Assembly (NCBI GenBank): GCA_910587105.1
Contig: CAJUMB010000038.1
Coordinates: 1 to 34,570, forward strand
Source: an uncultured Lachnospiraceae bacterium
GTDB lineage: Bacteria; Bacillota; Clostridia; Lachnospirales; Lachnospiraceae
Length of the DNA stretch: 34,570 nt
Direction of reading: 5' to 3'
The notes beneath the pieces are model-generated. The model did no database searches. It saw nothing but the letters and a program-made list of their open reading frames with translations, and was not told where the DNA came from. Of the stretch, positions 8,161-17,115 are shown piece after piece; within the stretch, counting starts at the first letter, position 1, and the number at the start of each line of letters is the position of its first letter. The position numbers and the translations under genes were made by a program.

Positions 8161-8239
8161 CAAATATAACATAAATTTTTATTAACAGGAAATGGTTTAC
8201 CGATATCACAGAATTATTACTGTTTGGAAAATTATCTAA

Positions 8240-9268
8240 TTATGCCATTTCCTCTTTAATTCTTTCAAATAAATGCAGAACTGCAAACCATAGAGTTTCG
8301 TAATGCATATATTTCAGCACATTTTTATCTGTATACACCTGCAGGCTGGCCGGGAATTCTTCGTCGGAATTCCAGAATCTGATTATCACAGGAAAAAAAT
8401 CAAACATGGGGATACGGCAGGCAATGTCTCCTTTTCCCGATTCCACTCCTCCTAAATTCCGGCATGCTCTGGCCATTGCTTCGTTTTTATGGTCAAAAAA
8501 CTGCTCCATTTTTTGGAAAAGACCGTTTTCCTGGGAGGCGGAGCTGCCCTGCACAAAAGACAGGCTGTCCATGTTTACAAATTCTCCAGACAGGCCGCAA
8601 TCCTGGCTGGAATAGCAGAGAACATCATAAATGGTCATGGCCTCATTATAACCAGCCTCTGAAAAGGTACAGAAACCGTCGTCAGACCAGTCAGTTTTTC
8701 CGCTGCCTCTGTGAATCCGGTACATATGTCCAAGAAACTTTATGTAAAGATAGTCTGCATCGTGGGTCAGGCAGAATTTCTGAATCATTTCTTCCTGATT
8801 GTAGTTCAAAAATTCTTTCTGCATTTTCCGTTTCATAATCTCATAATTTGACATGCGGCGGCAGACACAGTAGCGGCACGGCGTATTTTTACCATTAGAT
8901 TTTACCGGGCATTCATAAACTGTTTTGCCATCCACAGACAGCTCTTTTATATCCAGCACCTCAATCGAGTGCAGGGGACGTTCTGCAATAAAAGCCAGAT
9001 AAATGCAGGACAGGATAACCCATTTCCAGCCGCCAGGGTTATCCCCCATATGGGTCTCCAGAAATTCCCTCAAAACCATATGCAGGCCCATAACCTGCTC
9101 TTCCGGAATCTCCAGGTCATCCGAAATTTTTTCATTTTTCCACCCAAGCAGTACATTGCGGTTGAAGCTGCTGACTGCCAGATTATGATCCCGTTCCAGG
9201 GCGTCCCACTCAGCCTCAGTGACAGATTTTTGCAGCTCCCTGAACAATCTAGATTTTGTAAATGCCAT
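8240..9268 (-). CDS. DUF3786 protein with an N-terminal cysteine-motif domain
   Basis: A 342-residue soluble protein. The C-terminal half (about 168-340) matches the DUF3786 pattern: YRIHRGSGKTDWSDDGF, then NEAMTIYDVLCYS, ACRNLGGVESGKGDIACRIP and FFPVIIRFWNSDEEFPASLQ. The N-terminal half is an added domain with Cys120, Cys131, Cys134 and Cys136 (YECPVK...PCRYCVC), which could bind zinc or an iron-sulfur cluster. It recalls the cysteine pattern of the archaeal DUF2115 family, but that link is tentative. AAAGGAGA precedes the ATG at 9268. It follows the two-component pair on the same strand after a 93-base gap and might share its transcript. No function is known for DUF3786. Confidence 0.75.
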   Translation of the reverse strand: MAFTKSRLFRELQKSVTEAEWDALERDHNLAVSSFNRNVLLGWKNEKISDDLEIPEEQVMGLHMVLREFLETHMGDNPGGWKWVILSCIYLAFIAERPLHSIEVLDIKELSVDGKTVYECPVKSNGKNTPCRYCVCRRMSNYEIMKRKMQKEFLNYNQEEMIQKFCLTHDADYLYIKFLGHMYRIHRGSGKTDWSDDGFCTFSEAGYNEAMTIYDVLCYSSQDCGLSGEFVNMDSLSFVQGSSASQENGLFQKMEQFFDHKNEAMARACRNLGGVESGKGDIACRIPMFDFFPVIIRFWNSDEEFPASLQVYTDKNVLKYMHYETLWFAVLHLFERIKEEMA

Positions 9269-9361
9269 GTCCTTCTCCTTTAAGAAGTATTTATTTACAA
9301 TATACTGCCTTTGATAATAAAATGCAAGCAAAAAAATGTCATGTTTTACAGGGCTTTCACA

Positions 9362-11083
9362 TTATTTGATGGTGGCCCGGATTCCGGCGGAGGTATTCTC
9401 CAGTGACAGATTCCTGTGATGCAGCATCAGGATTTTTCTGGCTAAAAATAATCCCATTCCCATATGCTTTTCTTTGGATGTGCGGCTTTTATCTCCACTG
9501 TAGAACATGTCAAAGGCATGGGTAAGCTGTTCCTGGCTCAGCGGATTTCCCGTATTTTCAATGATACAGCTTCTTGTATCTGTCCGGATAAAGATGCGGC
9601 CGCCCGGCAGGTTGTAAGATACAGCATTGGATAAAAGATTCCAGACGGCTTTTGCCAGATAGTTCTGGTCGCCATCAATGACAAAATCCCTGTCACAGTC
9701 GTATTGTATCTGGAGATTTTTTTCCTGAATGGCAGGTTCCAGCCGGGTGATCTGTTCCCGGATTAATTCAGACAGGGAGACAGGTTCTTTTGCCAGAACC
9801 AACTGCTGGGAATCCATCTTCGATATGGCGATCATTTCTGCTGTCAACTGGTCCATCTGTTCTGTCTGGCCGATGATCTGGGTGAGATAATAATCTCTTT
9901 TTTCCTCCATATTGTGTTCCAGAAGATTTTCCGCGAAGCCCCGGATAACGCTTAGAGGGGTTTTTAATTCGTGGGCCATGGCGTTTGTAAAATCCCGGCG
10001 CATTTCTTCCACAGCGTTTCTCTGTTTCGAGATTTGATTGGCAGTGTAAATAATTTTTGCAATCCCTGCCAGCATCAATACAAGACCCATCAGATAGATG
10101 GGGGTCAGGTAATGGGTGGCTGCGGCCCACGGGTGGCTCTCAAAGCGCAGGGCCAGGTAGAAACGGGGACTGTCGTTTTCATCTGTCCAGACAGGATTGT
10201 ATAGAATGTCTCTCGCAGGCAGCACATTGGAGGCGTCGTTGAATTCTGTTAAGATCTGTTCCACCTTGGGTATCGACATGTCAATCTGGCGGTCAAATTC
10301 CTGCAGGTACTCTGTACCGGTCCACTGCAGCCATTGCTCGTATCCGCCGAACACCAGGTATGGGAATAGCAGGGAAACCTCCAGAGCTTCCACCTGGCTG
10401 TCTTTCCAGGTCTTCTGCCCGGCGTCCGGATAGTTCCGCTCCCAGACGATTTTGCTGTCTGTCTCCTGGTAATTTGTCCCGCCCTCTGTCTCATAACTGT
10501 GGTGGGAATTGGTGACGGGGTCCATATAGCTGTCTTCCTCTTGGGAGCCTTTTTGTTCCCAGGTGATTTCCTGTACGAGAATCTGGCATAATTTCCTGCT
10601 GTCCCTGGTCTGGCGTATAGCGATGCGGTATTTGGGCGGGGGTCCCGCAGGCGTATTGATGTTATAAGATTTCTGTCCATACTCCGCCAGGGTTTTCAGT
10701 TCTCCGTCTGTGAGCTGTTCCAGAGGGTAATGGCAGTAGTGAGCTCCGGAATCATCGTAAAAGGATTGCATCAGGATGTTTTCGGACTTTGCCAGGAGAT
10801 GTCCGTCTGTTCCGTAAATGGCAGCCGAAAACTGCTGGAAAGGGCTGGAGGGTTCCACAGACATTACCTGGGCGGTAATGTAATTGAAATAGTTATCTTC
10901 CATGATATCCTCAGAGTGTTCCAGCTGCTGGCGGATAGAGGAAAGGTGCTGAGCTGCGCTTTTCTTAAATTCCTCCGCGAATCTCAATTCCATCACCCAG
11001 GTAGAAAGAACCATGATAAACAGATACAGCATAGTAAACCCAAGTACCACTGGCTTCCAGATTTTTAGTTTCTTCTTTCTCAT
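9362..11083 (-). CDS. Two-component sensor histidine kinase
   Basis: A 573-residue membrane kinase. TM1 is about residues 12-31, a long extracytoplasmic sensor region spans 32-320, and TM2 is about 324-346. The dimerisation/phosphoacceptor domain carries His371 in the H-box (AMAHELKTPLSVIRGF). The ATPase domain shows the N-box (WNLLSNAVSY, Asn482 and Asn486), a G1-like IIENTGN with Glu in place of the usual Asp, and G2 HMGMGLFLARKI. The start codon overlaps the stop of the response regulator as ATGA, with GGAGG just upstream, so translation is coupled. The extracytoplasmic domain is unusually large, and its ligand is unknown. Confidence 0.93.
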   Translation of the reverse strand: MRKKKLKIWKPVVLGFTMLYLFIMVLSTWVMELRFAEEFKKSAAQHLSSIRQQLEHSEDIMEDNYFNYITAQVMSVEPSSPFQQFSAAIYGTDGHLLAKSENILMQSFYDDSGAHYCHYPLEQLTDGELKTLAEYGQKSYNINTPAGPPPKYRIAIRQTRDSRKLCQILVQEITWEQKGSQEEDSYMDPVTNSHHSYETEGGTNYQETDSKIVWERNYPDAGQKTWKDSQVEALEVSLLFPYLVFGGYEQWLQWTGTEYLQEFDRQIDMSIPKVEQILTEFNDASNVLPARDILYNPVWTDENDSPRFYLALRFESHPWAAATHYLTPIYLMGLVLMLAGIAKIIYTANQISKQRNAVEEMRRDFTNAMAHELKTPLSVIRGFAENLLEHNMEEKRDYYLTQIIGQTEQMDQLTAEMIAISKMDSQQLVLAKEPVSLSELIREQITRLEPAIQEKNLQIQYDCDRDFVIDGDQNYLAKAVWNLLSNAVSYNLPGGRIFIRTDTRSCIIENTGNPLSQEQLTHAFDMFYSGDKSRTSKEKHMGMGLFLARKILMLHHRNLSLENTSAGIRATIK

Positions 11084-11751
11084 TGTTCCACCTCCATACG
11101 ATATCCGAACTTGCGCACTGTACAAATGGTACAGCCGCATACGCCCATTGCTTTTCGAAGTTTTCTGATGTGATTATCCACCACCCGTTCATTGCCGTCA
11201 AAGTCATATCCCCAGAAGCGGATCAGAAGCTGCTCCCTGCTGAAAATCCGCCCTGGATTCTCCAGAAAGAACAGGAGCATTTCATATTCTTTTGGGGGCA
11301 GGCTGACTGGCCGGCCATGGTTGAACACCTGGTGGGTGTTCACGTCGATTTCCAGTGACCCTGCCTGCAGCCGCTTCCTCATGCTGCTTTTGGCGCGGCG
11401 CAGGAGGGCTTCGGCCTTTGCGTGGAGAACCGGCAGGGAGAAGGGCTTGGTTACATAATCGTCCGCCCCCAGCAAGTAGCCGTTTAATTCATCCTCCTCC
11501 ATGACTCTGGCGGTGATAAAAATGATGGGGATATCGCTGGTTTCCCGGACTTTCCGGCATACTGTGAAGCCGTTCATCCCAGGCATCATCACATCCAGAA
11601 GAATCAGATGAAAACTGCCAAGGGCCAGCAGTTCCAATGCGTCATCTCCGTTGTCCGCAGCCTGCACCTGCCAGCCTTTGCTTATAAAATAATCCATGAC
11701 TGCTTCCTGTACCAGAGGGTCATCCTCTACAAGCAGAACTTTTTGGTTCAT
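11080..11751 (-). CDS. OmpR/PhoB-family response regulator
   Basis: A 223-residue transcription factor with a receiver domain (acidic pocket Glu9-Asp10-Asp11, phosphoacceptor Asp53 in LLDVMMPGMNG, Thr80, Lys102 in TKPF) and a C-terminal winged helix (residues about 128-220; REQLLIRFWGYDFDGNERVV, then VDNHIRKLRKAMG). It should be phosphorylated by the adjacent kinase, whose ATG overlaps its stop codon. AGGAGGTGAGACA precedes the ATG. Target genes cannot be read from the sequence; the DUF3786 gene and the lipoprotein-cyclase operon downstream on the same strand are candidates. Confidence 0.95.
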   Translation of the reverse strand: MNQKVLLVEDDPLVQEAVMDYFISKGWQVQAADNGDDALELLALGSFHLILLDVMMPGMNGFTVCRKVRETSDIPIIFITARVMEEDELNGYLLGADDYVTKPFSLPVLHAKAEALLRRAKSSMRKRLQAGSLEIDVNTHQVFNHGRPVSLPPKEYEMLLFFLENPGRIFSREQLLIRFWGYDFDGNERVVDNHIRKLRKAMGVCGCTICTVRKFGYRMEVEQ

Positions 11752-11826
11752 TGTCTCACCTCCTGGAGCGTGCCGCTCTACTACTCGGATATATTTTTGT
11801 TTTCGTGATGCTTATGATATCTTACT

Positions 11827-11856
11827 AATATATCTTTTTTGTATCCATTTTGGCAA
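11827..11856 (-). promoter_or_regulatory. Likely promoter of the response regulator-kinase operon
   Basis: Minus strand TTGCCA, an 18-base spacer, then TATATT, about 75 bases upstream of the regulator ATG. Both boxes are one mismatch from the sigma-70/SigA consensus. The remaining gap to 12096 is AT-rich and shows no gene that I can support. Confidence 0.45.
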
Positions 11857-12096
11857 GAATGGAATATTTGGCGGGGATATTAAAGAGATTGACCTGGCCA
11901 GGAAGATGGTGTCCGGTATCTGTTTGATTTCTCAAACAATATAATTGTAATCTCGAAAGGCGTATGCTACAATTTATTCTATTACTGAGTATAATTGTAT
12001 GGACAAAATTACGGAGATTTTTATGTGGCAAGTGGGAGAACAAAAGTTAATTACAAGCCATGGTGAAAATTGAAAGGCTATAATGGAGGGGGTAAA

Positions 12097-13366
12097 ATGG
12101 CGGAACTGGAAAACAGCAGGGAATTGATCAGTGTGCTGTGGAGCGGTGCGGATATTCTGCGCTCCGCTGGAGGTATACCTGTTTTGTGGATGCGGCCAGG
12201 AATAACGCATTCAGCCGTGAACAGCTTCAGAAAGCCTTTAACAACATCGAGCAAAGCGATCCGCTGTTTGCGGATTTGTTTACTGATATTGACCTGTATT
12301 CCAACCGTCTGGGGACAGGGGATCAAAAACACAGTGATATCATATCAAGCCTGATCAGGGAAATCGACAGGGCTGACCTTCTGAATACGGATTCGGACGT
12401 TTTTGGAAATGCCTATGAATATTTAATCGGACAGTTTGCCTCCGAAACGGGTAAGAAGGCAGGGGAATTTTATACGCCTCAGGCAGTGTCAAAAATCCTG
12501 ACCAGGATAGCGATTGCAGGGAAGGAGAGAAAGAGGGGGCTGTCGGTGTGACCCCTTGTATGGGTTCTGGCTCCCTTCTGCTGAACGCAAAGAAATATGC
12601 CGCAGAGCCGGACTATATTAAATATTACGGGCAGGAACTGATGACGTCTACCTATAACCTTGCAAGAATGAACATGTTCCTGCACGGTGTTGTGCCTGAG
12701 AACCAGAAGCTTCGCAACGGCGATACCCTTGATGGGGACTGGCCTTCAGATGAGGAGACCGATTTTAACATGGTGCTTATGAATCCGCCGTATTCGTCAA
12801 AGTGGAGCGCTTCCGCCGGATTTCTTCAGGATGAAAGATTCAGCGATTACGGCGTGTTAGCGCTAAAGTCGAAAGCCGATTATGCGTTTCTGCTACATGG
12901 GCTGTACCACCTGAAAAGTAGCGGAACGATGGCAATCGTACTGCCACACGGGGGGTGTTCCGGGGCGCAGCGGAAGGGAAGATAAGGGCAAAACTGCTCC
13001 GGGCCGGAAACATCTATGCAGTGATCGGGCTTCCGGCGAATTTATTCTACAACACGTCCATTCCCACTTGTTGATTCTGTCATAGAGCTATACAACAGAC
13101 GGGAAACCGTGGAAAAAGAGTCCTTCCTTGCGGAATTTGAGGATATTGAAAAGAATGACTTCAATCTGAACATTCCCAGATATGTGGACAATTTTGAGAA
13201 AGAGGAAGAAATAGACTTGAAAGCCCTTCTGACTGATATGAAACAGAATGACGCGGAAATCAGCCGGGTTCAGGGGGAATTTGTGTCTTTGCTGAAAGAC
13301 CTGACTTCATTCTCACATTTTATAAAAAGGGGACAGACCAACGGATTTATTTTGCTGGGGAGGTGA
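12097..13366 (+). pseudogene. hsdM: Type I restriction-modification DNA methyltransferase subunit, degraded
   Basis: Fragments in the order of HsdM, an adenine methyltransferase. The ATG at 12097 gives ELISVLWSGADILRS, then about 60 codons are missing. A second frame carries NNAFSREQLQKAFNNIEQSD and KKAGEFYTPQAVSKIL. A shift near 12547 leads to the AdoMet motif PCMGSGSLLL (normally DPTCGSGSLLL) and catalytic NPPYSSKW. A slip in the G-run near 12955 moves the frame again to GAAEGKIRAKLLRAGNIYAV, ending in a stop after NTSIPTC. About 40 codons are then lost before the tail IELYNRRETVEKES and NDFNLNIPRYVDNFE. At least three shifts or stops and two deletions mean no active enzyme. The ribosome site GGAGGGGG is intact. 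The specificity gene hsdS is not seen. Confidence 0.85.
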
Positions 13367-13536
13367 TGAAATATAAAGCCATAGTATTATCATTGTCTGG
13401 ATAGGGAATCATTAAAATGGATAGAAAGCGATAGGAGTACTGTCTGCAAGATATGTGCCTGCTTGTACCGTCCAGATCATGTTTGTGAGTTAGGAGCTGT
13501 AGAAAGAAAATAAGGAATTGTGGTTGGAGGAAGGGA

Positions 13537-14793
13537 ATGGAGCAGTTATATATAACAGATTTGACGATCAAAAAGGTAAGACATTTAAAAGATATTTTGA
13601 TTCCGCTGTCAGGAAATCAAATAAAGCATTTAATTTTAACAGGGAAAAATGGAAGTGGAAAGACAAGCGTAATTGATGCTATGGCATACCATTTAGATAG
13701 TGTGTTTACGGATAAATGGTTTAGTTTTAGAGAACAACAGTTAAAGGATGTCCAGAACCAGATGGACGCAGCTGTTCAATCTCAATGTGGTGAGGTTCGA
13801 ATATTAGAATTGGAAAGTGAACTGCGTAAAAGGAAAGAAGAGTTGGAACAGAGCAGAAAAGGTCTGCATATTAACTTTAATGGGAATGCCGAAGATATTT
13901 ATGCCTTAAAAGACAAATACCATTATATAATGGCGTATTATAAGGCGGATCGGATTTTTCAGGCGGAGCAGCCCAGGCACGTGGAAAAAGTACAGTTAAA
14001 AGACTACTACGGATTAATGGAATTTCCACGGAACGAATTTGTAAAATATTTGCTGGATTTGAAAATGACAGAGGCATTGGCAAGGAACAACAGCAAGACA
14101 GAAAAAGCGGATGGGATTAAAATATGGTTTGATAAATTTGAAAAGTTGTTAAAGAGGGTATTTGCGGATGAAACTGTTGAATTGGAATTTGATGAGGAAA
14201 CTTTTGAATTCCGTATTCTGCAGCAAGGAAAAGAGCCTTTTGATTTTAATACCTTATCCAGTGGCTATCAGGCGGTACTGGATATTGTTTTGGATATCAT
14301 CATGCGTATGCAGAACCAGACACAGCGTGCTTTTGATTTTAATTTACCGGGAATAGTGCTTGTGGATGAAATTGAGACCCATCTACATCTGGAATTGCAG
14401 AGAAATATTATGCCCTTTTTGACGGCTGTTTTTCCGAACATTCAGTTTATCGTAACATCACATTCTCCATTTATACTCAATAGTATACAGAATGTTGTAA
14501 TTTATGATCTGGAAAAAAATATCCTAGTAGAAAACGGACTGGATAATGTGCCTTATGATGGCATTGTTGAAGGCTACTTTGGAGCTGATAAACTGTCTGA
14601 TACATTAAAGCAAAAGTTTGAACGGTACAAGACCCTTGTGAAAAAAGGGTCTCTGTCGGACGATGAAATGAACGAAATCGCAGAATTGGAGCTGTATCTG
14701 GATGACATACCCGATTATCTTGCGATTGGCATTTCAACGGAATACCAGGGGTTAAAATTAAAATTTATGAACAGGGAGGACATAGATGGTTAA
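13537..14793 (+). CDS. ptuA: Septu defence ATPase PtuA
   Basis: A complete 418-residue AAA/SMC-like ATPase. It shows Walker A GKNGSGKT (36-43), a central charged helical insertion (about 60-200), the ABC-type signature LSSGYQ (240-245), Walker B GIVLVDEIETHLHLE (acidic pair Asp277-Glu278) and the switch TSHSPF (307-312). The next gene overlaps its 3' end by 8 bases and encodes an HNH nuclease, which is the Septu arrangement; in Septu the ATPase forms a complex with PtuB that attacks nucleic acid during phage infection. AGGAAGG precedes the ATG. All motifs are intact although the genes on both sides are ruined. No reverse transcriptase is near, so this is not a retron-linked copy. Confidence 0.85.
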   Translation: MEQLYITDLTIKKVRHLKDILIPLSGNQIKHLILTGKNGSGKTSVIDAMAYHLDSVFTDKWFSFREQQLKDVQNQMDAAVQSQCGEVRILELESELRKRKEELEQSRKGLHINFNGNAEDIYALKDKYHYIMAYYKADRIFQAEQPRHVEKVQLKDYYGLMEFPRNEFVKYLLDLKMTEALARNNSKTEKADGIKIWFDKFEKLLKRVFADETVELEFDEETFEFRILQQGKEPFDFNTLSSGYQAVLDIVLDIIMRMQNQTQRAFDFNLPGIVLVDEIETHLHLELQRNIMPFLTAVFPNIQFIVTSHSPFILNSIQNVVIYDLEKNILVENGLDNVPYDGIVEGYFGADKLSDTLKQKFERYKTLVKKGSLSDDEMNEIAELELYLDDIPDYLAIGISTEYQGLKLKFMNREDIDG

Positions 14794-15451
14794 AATTGAA
14801 CGTTCTTTTCCTGCACCTGAATCACTAGCCAAAGAAGCAAAAAAAGCAACTGGGAAGTATGACAGGCCGGATGTGATAGAGCGGCTGAAAAGAGATTTCC
14901 ATAATAAATGTTATATTTGCGAAATGAAAGAATTGCAAGATCCAAATGTAGAGCATTTGCTTCCGCATAAAAATGGAAGATACCTGGAGAGAAAATTTGA
15001 CTGGGAAAATCTTTTCTGGTCATGTGGGCATTGTAATGGAATTAAGAATAACAATAAGTATGATGGGGGAATCATTGACTGCTGTAAACAAGATCCTGAA
15101 AAGTATTTGCTTTTCCATCTTACAGACAATACTGTGGCTATAGATGTAACAGACATAAAGGACGAGTTTCAAAATAGGACAGCTATGCTGATAACAGAAG
15201 CGTTTTCTCTAAAAAATACGGGAATGAGGACATACACAAGTGATGAACGGCTGCGATTGCTTCAGAAAGAAATGAATATTTTATATAAGCAGCTTGAAAA
15301 ATTACATAACAATCCAAGTTCTAAAGTGATATCGAGAACTATCTGCAGTTTGCTAAAGCGTGGATCTGCATTTGCGGCATTTAAAAGATGTTATGTGAGG
15401 GAGCATGCAGGCGAATATCCACAATTGCAGAAATGTGTGTCGTTGGATTAA
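14786..15451 (+). CDS. ptuB: Septu defence HNH nuclease PtuB
   Basis: A complete 221-residue HNH endonuclease. Zinc-binding pairs Cys42/Cys45 (KCYIC) and Cys80/Cys83 (SCGHCN) bracket the catalytic core: His57 in VEHLLPH as the general base, Asn75 in FDWENLFW, and Asn84 after the second cysteine pair. The C-terminal half is helical and not motif-rich, as expected for the part that binds the ATPase. The ATG lies inside the 3' end of ptuA (8-base overlap), with an AGGGAGGA ribosome site within ptuA, so the two are translationally coupled. It is predicted to cut DNA once released or activated by PtuA. An alternative is a generic ATPase-HNH pair outside Septu, but gene order and sizes fit Septu well. 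Confidence 0.85.
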   Translation: MVKIERSFPAPESLAKEAKKATGKYDRPDVIERLKRDFHNKCYICEMKELQDPNVEHLLPHKNGRYLERKFDWENLFWSCGHCNGIKNNNKYDGGIIDCCKQDPEKYLLFHLTDNTVAIDVTDIKDEFQNRTAMLITEAFSLKNTGMRTYTSDERLRLLQKEMNILYKQLEKLHNNPSSKVISRTICSLLKRGSAFAAFKRCYVREHAGEYPQLQKCVSLD

Positions 15452-15520
15452 AATAGAGGGATATATTATGGCCTGTATGGAAATTGAAAGTATCATAGCA
15501 AAGCAGAGGAGGCGATAAAA

Positions 15521-16606
15521 ATGCCGGAATCAGAGTCAATGATTGAAAAGAAACTGATAGAACAGCTTATCTACGGAGATTTACAGTGGGTATACAGAGA
15601 GGAGTTGAAAACGGAAACCGATTTATGGGTGAATTTCAAATACATCCTTGAACAGAACAATAAAGACAGGCTGAATGGGGAATCTCTCATTATTTAAAAA
15701 GTGCGTGGATGAGGCGGTGAAACTGTACTCCGCAGGAGGGACGAAGGAAGTGCTGTTAGCGGAGTGGGCCCAAATAGAGCCTGCGTTTAAGAAGGCGCTC
15801 TCGGCGCTGCGTGTTTCGGCGGGAACTCCTTCGGAAGTTTCCGGGATGTCGATGAAAGAGAAAGAAGTATTTGCCAAAATGTTTCGGAATTTTGACAGGT
15901 TATTTGCCCAGATGAAGTCATTTACAAATTATGATGACGGGATGCTTGCAAAATACGGTATCACACAGGAAGAATATAATGATTATGTGGGGCATTATTT
16001 TAATGTTCTGGAGGAAATAAAGGAGAGTAAGCCGGATAAAGAAGCGCATAGCGGCGAATCTGTGCAGATAGATTCCGATTATGGGCTGATGGCGTACAGC
16101 AGCACAAAAATAGATTATGAGTATATCATTAACCTGATCCAGAATATTGTCACGCCAGACGACGGCGAAGGGGATGTCATACTCGAAGAAAAGCAGAAGA
16201 AGATCGGGGAGATCAGGAAGTATGTGGAGGAACTGCGCAGAGACAACCCAAAGATTGCGGATATCATGTCCGGGCTGATTGATGAAATTGAAACGGATGC
16301 GGAAAAATATAAAGGAAAATCCATCTTAAATATTATGGAGAATATGAAACAGGACTGCATAGACCGGGTGATCACAGATTTCTGCCTGATATGGTATGCA
16401 TCGAAAGATGATGTCATGTATGCGGCAAGCCATTACAGGAATGGGGAATACCAAAGGAGAGCAGGATAAAGGCAACAGTTGATTATACCAGCTATAAGGA
16501 GGCGCAAAAGAAGGCCCTCCCCAAGTTCAAATATTATTCGCAGATGATGGCGGAGCTCAGGAAAACTCTGGATAAGGAAATCAAGCCGCTTACCAGCAAC
16601 CCTTAA
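15521..16606 (+). pseudogene. hsdR: Type I restriction endonuclease subunit, internally deleted
   Basis: HsdR is normally about 1000 residues: a nuclease domain, two helicase domains and a C-terminal assembly domain. Here GAGGAGG and the ATG at 15521 start a true HsdR N-terminus (DLQWVYREELKTETDLWVNF, then LEQNNKDRLNG) that stops at 15697. From about 15675 the C-terminal part follows in another frame (LFKKCVDEAVKLYSAGGTKE, FDRLFAQMKSFTNYDD, DYEYIINLIQNIVTPD). A further shift near 16447 passes to IKATVDYTSYKEAQKKAL and the natural end at 16604-16606. The PD-D/E-xK nuclease core and every helicase motif are missing, so restriction is impossible. It marks the right arm of the old hsd operon, with Septu between it and hsdM. 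Confidence 0.85.
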
Positions 16607-16625
16607 ATGCAGTAATAAAATACAA

Positions 16626-16664
16626 AAAATGCCTACCCTGCCCGTTTCTCAGGATAGGCATTTT
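16626..16664. terminator. Bidirectional terminator ending the hsd/Septu locus
   Basis: A 15-bp stem with one mismatch (AAAATGCCTACCCTG against CAGGATAGGCATTTT) and a 9-base loop, with A-run and T-run sides that would serve both strands. It lies 20 bases after the hsdR remnant stop and just before the convergent higA remnant on the minus strand. Confidence 0.75.
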
Positions 16665-16687
16665 CTAAATATAAACAGAACCCCACG

Positions 16688-17115
16688 TTACATCGCCGCT
16701 GCATGGAATGGGCAGATACTCTCGATTTCCTCAGCCATATTGTTCTTTAATTTTCTCATCTCAATATCATTCTGTATATTCAGAAAGAACCGGTCAGAGA
16801 CACCGAAAAACTTAGTCAGCCTTAGAGCCTGTTTGAAAATTCATTCACGCCAACCGCACGCCCCACTTTGCGGCAAATCTCCCATATCATACCCTTGGGT
16901 ACAAATTGTGACGCACGGTTGACATAAAGCAATTTTCAAGCACGCTCTAGTGAAGTGTCAGCTGTGATCTTTCTCCTGTCATGGAGAATGTCCTGAATCC
17001 TGGATGCCGGAACAAGGATCTCCTGGGCAAGCTTATATGCTGACAGACCCATTGGCTCCATGAATTCTTCCATGAGTACCTCACTCATCTTTGGGGTAGG
17101 GATAATATCTGACAT
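16688..17115 (-). pseudogene. higA: HigA antitoxin split by a miniature element
   Basis: HigA is an XRE-type helix-turn-helix antitoxin that binds the HigB toxin and represses its own operon. From the ATG at 17115 (AGGAGG six bases ahead) the minus strand reads SDIIPTPKMSEVLMEEFMEP, then LSAYKLAQEILVPASRIQDI and TADTSL. It is broken at 16949 by the TA-flanked element, then resumes at 16822 as RLTKFFGVSDRFFLNIQNDI and ends in PFHAAAM at 16688. The span is 428 bases. Removing the 123-bp element and one TA leaves 303 bases, exactly 100 codons plus stop, in a single frame. The insertion therefore entered an intact gene. Confidence 0.85.
16823..16949. mobile_element. TA-flanked miniature inverted-repeat element, short copy, inside higA
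   Basis: A 123-bp element (16825-16947) with 17-bp ends GAGCCTGTTTGAAAATT and, inverted, GAGCGTGCTTGAAAATT (two differences), flanked by TA. It shares its first 40 and last 60 or so bases with the copy at 1623-1799 but lacks the internal hairpin segment. Because the host gene is known, the single TA target and its duplication can be read directly. It has no coding capacity. Confidence 0.85.

Noticed and set aside
13537..15451. Retron-linked effector pair instead of stand-alone Septu
   Set aside because: PtuAB also serves as a retron effector, but no reverse transcriptase or msr/msd-like structured RNA was found nearby.
15468..15518. A 16-codon frame between ptuB and the hsdR remnant
   Set aside because: It has a weak GAGGG upstream but is too short and without recognisable sequence; it could be a scrap of hsdS, which cannot be shown.
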